A stretch of 64,000 nucleotides of DNA from Straminergon stramineum. Lineage: Eukaryota > Streptophyta > Bryopsida > Hypnales > Calliergonaceae. The notes below the pieces were generated by a model, which was not told the DNA's origin, ran no database searches, and saw only the letters and a list, made by a program, of their open reading frames with translations. Where the stretch lies: the NCBI GenBank assembly GCA_963920665.1, contig OY987269.1, forward strand, positions 18,230,501-18,294,500. Reading direction: 5' to 3'. Below, piece by piece: positions 49,567 to 62,400 of the stretch. The position numbers and the translations under genes were made by a program. Numbering within the stretch: the first letter of the stretch is position 1; every line of letters begins with the position of its first letter.

Positions 49567-50290
49567 TCGGTCTCGCCATTCCTTCACATCTGCTTCAACC
49601 TTAAACAGCTCTGCCTTAGGATATGTGTGCGTTCTAACATGCAGGAGGTCAGTATTTGAATAATTTTGCACAGGTTCTATGTAATAGAATTCAGTATGGT
49701 ATGGTCGATGACTTGTGGCTATCGATTGTGCTTCTTGAAGATCAGAAGTGCCCATCTCGCAATGCCTAGCTTTGATTGCTCTAGAGAATTACATACAGTA
49801 CGGATTACGTTACTTAATTTTTATGTTGTCAGGTTTCGGGTTATACTAAGTTAAGATGGATCTTGTATAGGCATTGTACGTGATGTTGGCAGTAGAATGT
49901 CTACAGCTGATACTTGAATGGAGTTGTGGCATGTAGTTGTAGTACTGACGTTCGCCATACTCACCAACGCAGTGCGTGCTTCATTCTTCAGGAAATGTTG
50001 CAGCAGTGATTATGGAAAGTTTTGATGCTGCCATTTCGTTCGAATCGACACTGGAGATGATTCATGGAAGAATGAACACATGAATGATATTAATGTCCGC
50101 GTTCAATGACGTGAAGCACAATTAGAGAGCAGCTCCTGCGCTGGTCTAGAATCTAGTTTCAAGGATGATAATCGCAGTGGGAATGTGATTGCTCAGCTTC
50201 ATTCTTGACATGGGCATTAATAAATTTCAGGTTTTCAGTCTGCTGTTCTGTACTGTTTGCCTTGGCATTCATTCAGCTAAGGTTTCATTT

Positions 50291-51259
50291 TCAAAAACCT
50301 AGATATATACCATTATAATTAATATGATCACTATTTTCTCAGTCTGAAGTAATACGAATCTTTGAAATTTAACTGCATAGGGCACCTCAAATCACCACAA
50401 GTTGCATTCATATACGCCTGTTATAGGTTTTAAATCATTGCATATGAGTTGAATATCTGTGATCACAACTTAGAATGGGGCAGATCGACTGGGGTGAGGG
50501 ATGGGACTGAACGGATTGATTCTCTTTGACGGCTTGATCATTTGCAGCCTGCCTCTTACAAGAGGCAACTAAGGGTAGCGCTAGCTGCATTGATCATGCT
50601 ATAGAATGTGCTAGAGGATATACTCTACACTATGTTTACTCATTATAATCCAATATCTTCTACAAACCTCATATCCCAAGAAGATTTTCAACATTACTAG
50701 ATGTTTCAAGCATTTGCGGTCATCAATCATGGGGAATGAAAAATTAAGTGGGTCAATCACGAGAAGAGGCATCCTCATCCCCTTTTTTAGCACAAATAAC
50801 ACCAGAAGTCAGGGAGTTTTATCCTACTGAATACTCATTTTGTTCAGCATTCACTCAAACAGCTCATAACTTTGCATGCTCAAATACTGTTTTATATCTG
50901 GTAGCAACAAACTGAAATCCTCAACCATCATAACGGCTTAAAAAGACCTCAGAGGCTTGAAATTGCATAATCTTCTTCAAACTTGAACATAGCATCAATG
51001 AAACACATGTGGAGAGGTGAAAGTAAAGTGAATATTGCTTCCATATGATTCAGGAGAAACTTCTTGTTATCCAAAGTTGTCAACATTCTTGCTTAGCAAA
51101 GAAACTATTGAAATTTTTCACTCCGAATTGATCTTTGAGTTCCTTATCACATAGAAGTTATGGGTCCCTTCTTGGCACATCTTATACAATTTGCCCTTGG
51201 CAACCAAGGTTTGTAAATTCACTATCATTGTTAGGCTTCAAATAAAATATGTCTACAAC
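50291..51259. other. Intergenic DNA, no gene seen
   Basis: AT-rich sequence between the MIR408 duplication and the minisatellite. There is only one short open frame (50611-50802 minus), without motifs. Nothing else was recognised. Confidence 0.5.
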
Positions 51260-53360
51260 CCTCAATGAGATTAGAGAGGCTCTTATTTAACCAACTACAA
51301 AATAGGGGTAAATTTTCATATTTATCATGTAGGTGAAAATTTGAGGTTGGGCATTGATTCTCCTCTGTATATGCTTGTTACTTAGGGTGCAAGATAGAAA
51401 GTATATAGACTATATATAAAATATATTCAATGCCTCAATGAGATTTGAGGTTGAGCATTGATTCAACCTTGGCCTTGCAATAAATGCTTGTCACTTAGGG
51501 TGCAATGAGATTTGAGGTTGAGAATTGATTCAACCCTAACCTTGCAATAAATGCTTGTCAATTAGGGTGCAATGAGATTTGAGGTTGAGAATTGATTCAA
51601 TCCTGACCTTGTAATAAATGCTTGTCAATTAGGGTGCAATGAGATTTGAGGTTGAGAATTGATTCAATCCTGACCTCGCAATAAATGCTTGTCACTTAGG
51701 GTACAATGAGATTTGAGGTTGAGAATTGATTCAACCCTAACCTTGCAATAAATGCTTGTCAATTAGGGTGCAATGAGATTTGAGGTTGAGAATTGATTCA
51801 ATCCTGACCTCGCAATAAATGCTTGTCACTTAGGGTACAATGAGATTTGAGGTTGAGAATTGATTCAATCCTGACCTTGTAATAAATGCTTGTCAGTTGG
51901 TTGAGAATTGATTCAATCTTGACCTTGCAATAAATACTTGTCAATTAGGTTGCAATGAGATTTGAGGTTGAGAATTGATTCAATCTTGACCTTGCAATAA
52001 ATGCTTGTCACTTAGGGTGCAATGAGATTTGAGGTTGAGAATTGATTCAACCCTGACTTTGCAATAAATGCTTGTCAATTAGGGTACAATGAGATTTGAG
52101 GTTGAGAATTGATTCAATCCTGACCTTGCAGTAAATGCTTGTCAATTAGGGTACAATGAGATTTGAGGTTGAGAATTGATTCAATCCTGACCTTGCAGTA
52201 AATGCTTGTCAATTAGGGTACAATGAGATTTGAGGTTGAGAATTGATTCAATCCTGACCTTGCAATAAATGCTTGTCAATTAGGGTACAATGAGATTTGA
52301 GGTTGAGAATTGATTCAATCCTGACCTTGCAGTAAATGCTTGTCAGTTGGTTGAGAATTGATTCAACCCTGACCTTGCAATAAATGCTTGTCAGTTAGGT
52401 TGCAATGAGATTTGAGGTTGAGAATTGATTCAATCTTGACCTTGCAATAAATGCTTGTCAATTAGGGTGCAATGAGATTTGAGGTTGAGAATTGATTCAA
52501 CCCTAACCTTGCAATAAATGCTTGTCAATTAGGGTGCAATGAGATTTGAGGTTGAGAATTGATTCAATCCTGACCTTGCAATAAATGCTTGTCAATTAGG
52601 GTGCAATGAGATTTGAGGTTGAGAATTGATTCAACCCTGACTTTGCAACAAATGCTTGTCAATTGGGGTGCAATGAGATTTGAGGTTGAGAATTGATTCA
52701 ACCCTAACCTTGCAATAAATGCTTGTCAATTAGGATGCAAGATAAAAAAATATGTAGACTACATATAAAATATGTTCATTGCTTCAATGAGATTAGACAT
52801 GCTTTCATTTAACCAACTACAAAATAGGGGTAAATTTTTTAATTTATTTGGCAAAGTGAAAATTGGAAGTTGAGCATTGATTCAAGTCTACCTTTGTAAT
52901 AAATGTTTATCACTTAGAGTGCAGGATAGAAAATGTGTAGACTACAACTACCATCAATGAGATTAGAGAGGCTCTCATTAACCAACAACAAAATAGGGTT
53001 AACTTTTTACATTTATTGGGCAAGGTGAAAATTTGAGGTTGAACTTTGATTCAACCATGCACTTGCAATAAATGCTTGTCACTTAGGGTGCAAGCTAGAT
53101 AGAACAAGGGCTCTTGGGGCATCATAGCATCATCAATGGAGGAACATAACAAAGGCTGGAATATATTGAAAAGCAGACTTTATTCCAATCTAGAGAAAAA
53201 TTGAGGTTGAACATTGAATCAACAAGGGCTAAAATATATTGAAAAGTGGGCTTTATATCATCCCAATGAAAATTTGAGGTTGAGTGTTGATTCAACCCTA
53301 CCTTTGCAATATATACTTGTCACTTAGGGTGCAAGATAGAATTGAGGCTTTTGGAGCATC
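51260..53360 (+). repeat. Flanking longer repeat units related to the minisatellite
   Basis: On both sides of the 67-bp array lie diverged longer units, about 175-190 bp. They contain the 67-bp core plus an 'accaactacaaaatagggg' block, seen at about 51,295, 52,813 and 52,983. Further right the units gain 'ggcatcatagcatc' and 'tatattgaaaagc.ggcttt' blocks at about 53,120-53,420. The short-unit array therefore probably expanded from the inner part of an older, longer tandem repeat. Confidence 0.65.
51440..52741 (+). repeat. Minisatellite, 67-bp unit, 20 copies
   Basis: Units begin GAGATTTGAGGTTGAGAATT and end near GGGTGCAAT. Starts are at 51440 and every 67 bp after that. Two units, starting at 51909 and 52359, are 48 bp because the same 19 bp is missing. 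The length sum is exact: 18 x 67 + 2 x 48 = 1302 bp. The two short units are 450 bp apart, implying block duplication. Units differ by a few bases. It has no open reading frame. Confidence 0.95.
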
Positions 53361-53856
53361 ATGGCATCTTCAATGGAGGAATTGACTAAAGATTGGAATA
53401 TATTGAAAAGCGGGCTTTATACCAATCTAGTTATTGATGCAGATTAGATGTTGGTGTTGTAGACCCAATGCATGCAAAATAAAAAAAATCTAAAGTAAAC
53501 TTTGGATTGGAAAATAAATGTTTTAGTTGCAATGTGGTGCTTAGAAAGTTGTGCAAGTAGTTGTAGAGTACTTGCAGCTCAAGTACTAACATCAAAGGGA
53601 TCTTAACAAAGAATCTTGAAAATAGGGATCTCTTGGAAGTTCTGCAAATTTCTTCAAAGTGACAACCTGGCAATAAAAAATGGAAAGTTGTAGAAGTTGT
53701 CAAATTGCTTCAAGGTTGTATGGGAGCCTCTTTATTCATTTCTAGTCTTCTAAATTTTGTTTCCACCTTCTATTGTGACCCTATTGCAACCTCATTGAGG
53801 ATGGCCTTAGAACAACTCCAACTAGACCATTACCTAGACAAGGCAGTGGTTCAAAT

Positions 53857-54640
53857 TTGAAGATGGGTTATTACAAAATTGAACTCAAAATTGCCTTCCA
53901 ATGCATCTTGGAATCTAAGACAGTGAACAGAAACTTCCTTGACTCCGTAAATGGGCTCCCATACCTAGCATTTTGGCACGTTTGGAGAGTTTGGAATAGT
54001 AGTCCAAAGCTAAGAGCATCTTATAAATTTCACAATCATCGATTCAAAGAAATAGGCAACACAAAAAAACATTCTAGGAGAGAGTTTACATACTTCAATG
54101 AAAAGCATTTGAACGGTATAGATAAGCACCCCAAGAGGTCTTGGGAAACCTAGTGGGGTATGATCAAGCATGATGTAAGCAAGTTCATTGCAATTTGTGG
54201 TCATTGTTTTAGGGTCAAAGAATCATGCACTTTACTAGATGATGTTATATAGAATGCACTAGAATTTTACAAAGTTAAGGATGCAAATAGACCAATCATT
54301 TGTATTTTTGCACTATTGGTTAATCTTGAAAGATTGTCCTTGATAGATAGAGACCTTTGAGAAGCGAGTAGACTAGTCTACTTCTAGAATAAAAGCCAAT
54401 GGATTTGAAAGAAGATCTCAAGGGTTGCTAGAAGCAACCAATGGTAATGACAAGGATCCTATAGACATTGAAGAAAGTAGGGAAGAAGACAACCTCGATA
54501 TTTTGTCGCTAGTTGTGAGTGGAGGAAGCATGAGTAAATGGTTGCCGGTCAATTTGATTGGCAACAAGGCAACCAAGAGGGACCAAAGATTTGCAAGATA
54601 GAGAGAGTGTTATCTACGTGCAAACAAAATCCACCACCAA
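53857..54640 (+). pseudogene. Probable PIF/Harbinger ORF1-like (Myb/SANT plus NAM-associated) remnant
   Basis: One frame reads, through in-frame stops, EFTYFNEKHLNG, then KRSWE, WGMIKHDVSKFIAIC and DDVI followed by NALEFYKVKD. A later frame has a GNKATKRDQR block. The order (a Trp-rich start, 'W..I..dv.kF', 'al.lyk', 'G.kaaK') resembles plant Myb/SANT-like proteins with a NAM-associated C-terminal domain, often ORF1 of PIF/Harbinger transposons. Stops lie after KRSWET, inside DDVI-NAL and beyond. No transposase or terminal repeats were found beside it. The assignment is from pattern memory only. Confidence 0.4.
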
Positions 54641-54649
54641 CCTTATAGT

Positions 54650-55835
54650 TGCCAACAACCTAAAGGCAGAAATACTTCGTGATTAGGCAGTCCTTTTTTT
54701 TCCATCATGTTGGACCCAAATCATCTTTCTAAGTAAGCTCATAAGTACTTGATGATGAGGTGTGAAGAGAAAATGAACAAATCAAACTTTAGATCAAACT
54801 AAAGCAAGGAAGGTAGCTAAGGTGTAGTTGGTAGTGGAGGCTACAAAGGAGGTACAAAAGAATGCTCAAAAAGTGGAGTGCACTAGAACAATCTAGGTGG
54901 AGCTTTATCCAATGGCACCTCCCCAAACATCAATGCCACCTACCAAGGATTTTCCAAATTTGCTAGTAGAAGATCACAAAAGCCTTAATCCAATTTTCTT
55001 GAGTAACAATGACATTCAAGATGGCACCCATGAATTCTCCCAACATGAAAATGACTTTGAGGAAGATGAAGGTTCCTCAAACCTTGTTTCAAAAATAGTA
55101 CAAGATTCACCCCTATTGGATGCCCCAATTTTTGTGAATGTCACCCCTTTTTTTTAAATACATCACAAAGTTTAGAACCTATGGATTGTCAACAATTATC
55201 ATGTGGTTACTGTTGTTTTATGGGGGCCTACATAAATTTACAATTTATTGCATCATTACAATGCACATGATTACTACAACAATTTGGCACTACTTTCTAA
55301 TCAATATTAACTACGTGGCTTCTATATGTTAATCAAATGAATGAAAAAGACACAATTTATGCATGTAAATTAGTTATCTTTGTCATGCGTTTTATATGTG
55401 TTTCAATACACAAAAAATCCATGAAAATCATGTCATTGCTCTATATATTGTAATACCTCTTACTTAATGGTGCAATTTTAAAGATTTAAACTAAAATTGA
55501 TTTGAATGTATGTTAATCACATGCTTTCATTTTGTAAGTTGCACAAATATATTCATTGTTGTAGCTTCAAAACGAACTATAGAAACAACAAACACAACCA
55601 CTAACTCCATAATTACTATAGGCCATCAAACTTTGGCTTGAATTGAATCCATCAATAGGCTACCAAGAAACTTGATGACATAGTGAAGGAACCACTTCAT
55701 TAGCACTTGGTGGGATTGAAGGGTGGAGAGGCCCTTTTTATGCTAAAATCCATTGTCCACCACAAACACTAAAAGGATATGGGATAACTTGAAGATGCGA
55801 GCTTGACCGCTCACTGCCCAAATGTAGGAATTGTG
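54650..55835. other. Intergenic DNA with one unassigned open frame
   Basis: 54897-55157 is an 86-codon frame with an acidic stretch near its C-terminal part and no known domain. It may be a further fragment of the transposon-like ORF upstream. The rest is AT-rich with nothing recognised. Confidence 0.35.
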
Positions 55836-55839
55836 TTGA

Positions 55840-56190
55840 AAGTAGAAATTCAAACCTCATTTATGCATAGTAGAATAATTTTTTTTGAAAAAGATTTGAA
55901 CTAAGAAAAGTTGTGAAATCAAACTATATTTTATTTTCAAATTTTTTTTTGATATTTAGAGCCTCTAATGAAAAGTTATAGACAAAATTGAGAGAAAATG
56001 TTTGAAAATGTCAAAAAAATGTCACTTCTAATCCATCTCTGAACTTCACCCATAACTTTTGTTTGGAGATTCTAAATCTCAAATGTATTTTTGGAGATGA
56101 AAGCTAGCTTAATTCAACAACTTTTCTTATTAAAATTTTTTTTTTAAATGATTCTACTATGCTTAAATGAGGTCTAAATTTGTCTGGTCA
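55840..56190. repeat. Foldback (long inverted repeat) element
   Basis: The left arm (55,845-55,930) contains 'cctcatttatgcatagtagaat' followed by 'aagaaaagttgt'. The right arm (56,105-56,185) contains the complements 'acaacttttctt' and 'attctactatgc.taaatgagg' in mirror order. Inner stretches also match: 'atttagagcctc' to 'aaaagttatag', against 'ataacttttgtttggagattct'. Arms are roughly 150 bp with visible divergence. It could be a MITE or a rearranged LTR fragment. No target duplication was identified. Confidence 0.6.
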
Positions 56191-58850
56191 AGACAATTCC
56201 TTCTTTTCAATTGACCTAGAACTAAAATTATAAAAGATAAAAAAATGAAATGTTATTACAATAACTATGCATGGATATGATGTTTTGTAATTATTGCACG
56301 AACTTTATATGTCTTAAATAAGCACTAATGTTGCATGTAGTTAGTCGCCCATCACTAAACCACTGAAGTTGTACAGTTTAAGTCATGCATAGTTATCTTA
56401 TAACTTTAACACTTCAAAATCAAACATGAATGATATGTCTAAATCACACTGTAATCATAAATGTCAGTATTGTTTTGTAAAAATATTTTGAAATGAATGA
56501 ATGTAACATGAAAGCAGTGTTTGACAATAATTGTAAAATTACTATTGATAATTCATGACAAAGAAACTTTCTAATGTAGTGCCTACATTCTAATCATAGT
56601 AACCACAATAAGGAAGTACAAATGCCACATAATCCACATTTTCCCTAATTCCTTGTTAATAGATGAGATCCTCAAGTCCATTCTCTCATTTATATTAGGA
56701 TTACAAGGATTTGGATGTTGGCAAAAATTTCGTGCCAACACGGAACTTCCATAATTTTCAAAATTCTCACCAAGCTGGATTAGTAAGTAAACTTGCTAAT
56801 GTGTAGGCATTCAAGCAACATCAAACATGACTCCTATCAATTATACTTGAGGAATTTAAGTATTTAGGAGGACAAGGTTACTCACCTTACAATGCGCACA
56901 ACCTTCAACGATTTAATTTGCAAAAATCACAATTTCACAAGTTAGCAAGACGGTGGATTCTTTATTTCTAAGGCACAAGGGAGAGTATCAATGCAAGACT
57001 AATTTTTATTTGGTTGAGATTACAAGCTATAAATTATAAAATCTTCTACAAAATTCTTTTTTGACTTTGTAAAATCATATTATAAAAAAGTATGCTACCA
57101 AATTCCTAGCACCATGGAGTCATTCTTGCTTTCATTTGAAATTAATATGACATTTCATTTTATCCTTTATTATAATTCATGTCCTAGAATTCGTATGTGA
57201 TGGTCTTCTTTTTGTCTCTTGAAATGTGTTTGGAGTTTGTTGATAACACCTTTTAGGCAACTAGTGGGGAACTAGATGACATGATTTGTTCATGGTGAAT
57301 GCATAGGTGTCAATCATTTCCTCATTGTGTTGGGTGACAGGGGTGTCAATTCTTCTATCATGCAAGGTAGACGGCACGCTTGTAAATCCTTTTTTATTTT
57401 TGTAATGTGCTTGGGGTATCAATCTTTTAAAAAAAAATTATTTACTAGTGATGTAGATCATTTTTTATTGTTTGGTGGCAAAGGGATCAATCTTATTATA
57501 GTTTTTGTTACATTCTAAGGGGCTCAATTTTGTTAAAATTTTGGCAAGAAGATAGTAGTCTTAATTCTATTTTTATTTTTGTAAGAAGGCAAGTTTGTTG
57601 ATCAAATTTTGGCTTGGTTACAAGACATGGTTTAAGGTACTTTTCTCAATTTTGTTACAAGGCATAGTATTCAAACACTTCTTCATTTGGATTGCTAGCA
57701 AGGATGTGGAATCCTTTTTCAAAAAGTTTAACAATGTAAGGTTGTCAATTCTTTCTCCAATTTTGTTCTCCTAAATTGTGAGGTTGCAGCTAGATTGTTT
57801 GTGGCATCTTTGTCTGAGTGAGCTTGTGTTGCAAGGGCCTGTATAAAAGATGGATAATGAAAGGTGAGTGTGAAACATTGCATGGTCTCATTTGTAGTGC
57901 TCTTGTTGTGCGGCAAAACTCATCTATGGCATTTATAGAAATACCATAGCCAAACATCTATATATATAGTTGTAGTGCATTTTTACAAAAAAGATAAACT
58001 TAAACATTGGTTTGGTTTGGTTTGTCTACTACTTTAAGTAGGCATCTTCATATATTAAAGGATTTGTGTAGTGTTGTGAGTTGTTGGTTGATAACTATTT
58101 GGTCAATAGTTGATATTAGAGTTAAGAGGGGCTGGGGTTAGATAGTGGTTAGCCTAGGATTGTAGTTGTCTACTTAGAGGAAGAAATGTTCTCTTTTTTC
58201 TCTCATGGTTCTTGGTGTTTCTTGAGGTGTAGAATGCATTTGTGTACTAAGTTGTATGCTTGTCAATGATTCATTATTTAAAAAAACATTGACGCATTAC
58301 AAAAAATCTGGACCCAGCCGCGAGTTTGTTGCCTAGATAGTGTAATTAGGGAAAAAAATATTTTTTCCAAAAAATTCATTAATTAATTTTTTCTGAAATG
58401 ACAGGGCACCACTGATGCCATGTTGGATATGGAAATTTAATTTTTTTTCTTTTTGTAGTGTATTTTTTAATTTAAAAATATATATATTTGTTGTATTAGC
58501 ACTGCTTTGGGCTGCGAAACAGCCTCTTTCAAAGTCTAGATTTTTTGTAATGTAAGGAGTATTGGATTAAGGCAAATTTTTGGATCTAATTTTTTAGATT
58601 TCATTGATCTCTTGTAATACCAATTTTCAGATCTAGATCTATTATGAAGAAGGAAATATGAGACCTCGAAGTAAAGGTCTTTGGAATCTAAGGCAACCAA
58701 GAATGTGGTATTTAGGAACTTCAACCATATTGATTTTTTATGATATATCTAGGAAAATTAGAGGTTAATCTACATAGCTTAACTAATATTTTGTATCAAA
58801 AACTTGGCTATAATAGAGATGGGACCTACAAGGTATACACAAAAGAATCA
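56191..58850. other. AT-rich intergenic DNA, no gene seen
   Basis: Only short open frames occur (57327-57518, 57728-57916, 58536-58724), all without motifs. No mobile-element ends or structured repeats were recognised. Confidence 0.5.
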
Positions 58851-59450
58851 AAGTGTGGAAGCGGTGACTTGGCAAAAAGTTAGTAGTCGAAAAATGTTCA
58901 CAAAAGTCGGATAGTATTTTAGATCAAGATGAAAATTGATATTTGAATACTTGATAAGATGATCTACATTGTGTCAAATTTCCAAGGCATTTGAAGCGAA
59001 TGTACCTATTTTATACTAGATCAAAGCAATGGCAATTTCTAGGTTATCTTGGCAAAAAATATAAAGTTAGTAATGAGGAAATTTCCACCAAAGTTGAGCA
59101 ATATCATATTTTTAGTATAGATGAAAATTGATATGTGAAAACTTGACAAACTAATCTTCATTGTGACAAAGTTCCAAGGCATTTGGAGTGATTGTCCATC
59201 ATTTATACTTGATAGAAGCTAGCTTTGGTAGTGTCTAGGTTATTGTAGAAATTCAAAGGGGTTGAAAATTAGTAGTAGGAAAATGTCTATCAATGTCAAA
59301 CAATATCTTAGATTTGGGTGAAATTTGATGTGTGAATACTTAACAAGCTTATCTACATTGTGGCAAAGTTTCAAGGCATTTGGAAAGATTGTTCATCATT
59401 CATGCCTTTTAGAAGCTAGCTTTAATAGTGTTTAGGTTATCATAGAAACT
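58850..59450 (+). repeat. Degenerate tandem repeat, about 190-bp period, three units
   Basis: The phrases 'gatgaaaattgatat.tgaa.acttga', 'aaagttccaaggcatttgga' and 'tctaggttat.tt.g' recur at roughly 58,930-59,050, 59,110-59,240 and 59,315-59,435. Units are diverged. They resemble the internal repeats of plant LTRs; the family is unknown. Confidence 0.55.
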
Positions 59451-62400
59451 AGTGTGCATTGTGCCGTTGCCACAGCCATATCCAAAATTAGAATAAAAGC
59501 AAATTTTTCATTTTAATAATTTATAATGGATAACTCTATAATTCATTAGAGGGTATTTGAGGCCTCGAGAGGGTTGTTTTAGGCTTGTCCCTTGTGTAGT
59601 CCGGGAATGGCTGATTGCTGTCAGGAAAAAAATTTATTAGTTCTAAAATGCAAAAAGAAGTTTTAAAAAGTTCATTTTTTTTCTTGATGTGGCAATGTTG
59701 CGGCTACATCAATATACCATAGTGGCACCGTTCTTGTGTTCCCCACAGTGTGGGAACTCATAGTCTCCCAGAGGCCTCAAATCTCCCCTAATGCAATATC
59801 TTTTATGCAAAAAGGAGTGCAAGTGCTTTCTCGTGGTATGACATGTTGTGTTCTTGATATGAGTAGAAAACTTTGTGCAGGAAGGGAGTGCAAGGGCTTT
59901 GTTTTGTGGCATTTGGACATGCAATGTGAAAGTGATGGCATTTCCAAAGTAAAAGATAACTTAATTCAATTCATAAAAACTTTGAACTTCAATAACTTTC
60001 ACTCCATAGGTCCAAACACCATGAAACAAAGTTTGTGCACCCCTCCTTACAAAGAGCTTTTCAATGGTACTAAGAATGCCACCGGACACTTCACGATTTT
60101 TTAGATCTCAGCATATCAAACAAACAAACAAATTGATTTAAAGTATAGATTATAGAAAAGGGATTTGAGAGAAAGGAATTTGGGAATAGGTTTAAGATTA
60201 TTTGGAGGGTTAAAGTTATATGGAAATTACTTGCAAAGCATTTACACAACAAAGCCCTTGTGCTATTCCAAACCTACTCACATAACTTTGTGACACTACT
60301 CCAAGCCATCACACTTTTGAACAAACCAAGAGTAAAAAAACCAAACCTTTTATAAAATGTTGAAACAAAGCTCTTGGAGCACATACCTTCTCCCAAATGT
60401 CCCACCTCCACATCAAGGTCTCTTTGAAGATACCCCCCTTTAAGTACTTAAGAGAACAAATTTTGGACAAACTCTTGCTCATATTCATGATTAGAAGGTG
60501 ATTCTTGAAGCTTTTTTTTTATAAGAACTCCCTCAAGCTCCCTCTGCCACTACTCCATCCACACCTCCATCAACAAAATCAACTGAGAGATGTTACCTAT
60601 ATTATAGATTTTTTTCATATTATAGTGTACTTGCAACTAGCTTCAAGGCTTGTAGGCTCAAGTCTCTATGCTCACGCGTAGCATTGTTGACTGAGAATTG
60701 AGAGTCCTCCGTCTCCCAACAGAAATTTTAAATAGAGCTCTCGGTAGAAAAGAGGCCCGGCCCAGGACCTCATCTGCCGGCCACCCTAAACGCTTTCATG
60801 TCGTTGCCGTCCCCTCTTCCAGTCAAGCATTGGGAATGCTCTCGATCATTGCTACTCTCGTGAAACACAGAACGCAGATATTGACAGGCCCTAACTTCAT
60901 AACCTATGCAATTTGTATGAGACTGAATTTAACAAACCCAATAAATTAAAACAAACCATCAGTTGCTTCTCCAATGTTGATCCAATGTTGATAACTGAGA
61001 AAAATCCCACTGACTGTTCTCTCTTCCAGTGATGCCGTGTTTTTTAGCATTGATCCCCTCATCCCCTGTTCGATCACTATTAAAAGACTGACTGCAGTCG
61101 CCTTACCTACACATCATGCATGGGTGCCCATTCGGAACCCCTCCGATGAATAACTTAGTAAAGTAAGTTAAGTTAAGTTGTAAGTTAGTGCCGCAAGTTT
61201 TAAGGGAGGACCTTCAATTGCCACTAAGCTAGTGGGACCATTTTGCTAAGAGAATGTCTTGCACTGACACTTGCTTCCAATCGCATTCAAATCGATAAAT
61301 AAAAAATACTGTAAGTCGCTTTAGTTATTACTTACCACAGCCAGGTGTATGAACTGGCGCTGATCGAGCTGGTAGCCACAGGTCTGCTCAGTTTCACTGT
61401 CCCCTCTCAGTGCAAGGTATGAGGCATCCCTCTCACTAAGGTACTCTTCCATCAATCAATGTACATATTTGATATGGCCATGTTTTGATTGATTCACAGT
61501 TGCCTTAGCCAGGATTAATTTTAAGCAAACGAGGAGCAGACTTGCAGAGCAGTGGTCAGATCTCGGCATGAATTACTACGTGTACAGTACCCAAATGTCA
61601 TGCTATTGTTGTGATATTGGAAGTGTAGAGTAGTACATTTATACTTCTTCAGTTATCAATTTGTAAGTAAGTTTCTGTTACAAGACAAGCAGTGCTGAAG
61701 TGCTGAAGTTGATGTGATCGAACTCATCTGGGAACTGTCTGGAGGAGGGACTCAAAGACCTGCAACAACAGCTCTGCAATCCCAACCTGTACAGTACAAC
61801 CCACAGCACTTCAGAAGTTGTAAGGAACTTTTATTAGTGAAGCCGACTAAGTGGCCCTTCCTTTCTTTTTCAAAATATTTTAATATTTAGACTATTTTAA
61901 AGTTATTTTGATTTGTTTTTTTTTAAACAACTGAAACGGAATTTCATTGCCGAAAATAAAGAGATACAACCAGCCACTATATTGATGCTTTTTAAAATTT
62001 TTGTGGTGCATGAGAATACTTAGAGCGTATAATTGCAGAAATGATCACACACCAATCCCAAACCAAACTTGGTTACTTACGTACTAGAGTTGTAGGGTAA
62101 TTAACTACATCTGAAATTGTCTCAAAAAGCATTTCAGCATGTTGTTTTTTAATGGAATTGCCTATTTTTTTTTTTTTTTTTTTTTTTTTTTTGTTAAACA
62201 AATAGGGGACACCAATTGTGATAAGTGAAAAACCCAAGCACCATCTATGATGAAATTTGTAGGTTTCACATGGGAAGCAATCCATTTTTGATCATTGAAC
62301 CCTTCTGCCAATGTAGGTTGCTCTCTTTTCAAACAGGAGGGGATGACAATGATTCATTACGGCACAGTTCCCGGTGGTGCAGTTTTGGCTTACTGTGATT

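Larger units (their letters stand above)
46360..50290. repeat. Inverted duplication carrying two MIR408 genes and their promoters
   Basis: The left arm (about 46,360-47,780, minus sense) and the right arm (about 48,700-50,290, plus sense) are homologous over their promoters, hairpins and more than 700 bp downstream. Matching stretches include the promoter block 'gattg.tgtactgcac', the hairpins, the 'ctcgccattc' to 'cagctct.ccttag' region just after them, the block 'tggaag.tgaaca.atgaatg' at 46,459-46,547 and 50,056-50,147, and a farther block near 46,400 and 50,220. About 900 bp between the arms does not obviously match. The arms are diverged, so the duplication is old. The two microRNA genes are divergent (head to head). 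Confidence 0.8.

Noticed and set aside
49426..49755. 109-codon minus-strand frame over MIR408b
   Set aside because: The hairpin, the miR408 match and the paralogous arm explain the sequence. The frame is not kept in the other copy.
51440..52741. CRISPR-like or satellite-centromere array
   Set aside because: Units are contiguous without spacers, the genome is eukaryotic, and the array is only 1.3 kb with 67-bp units, so minisatellite is the better call.
62165..62192. Poly(T) run as a Pol III or structural signal
   Set aside because: It fits the reversed poly(A) tail of a retroposon, and no Pol III gene is seen beside it.
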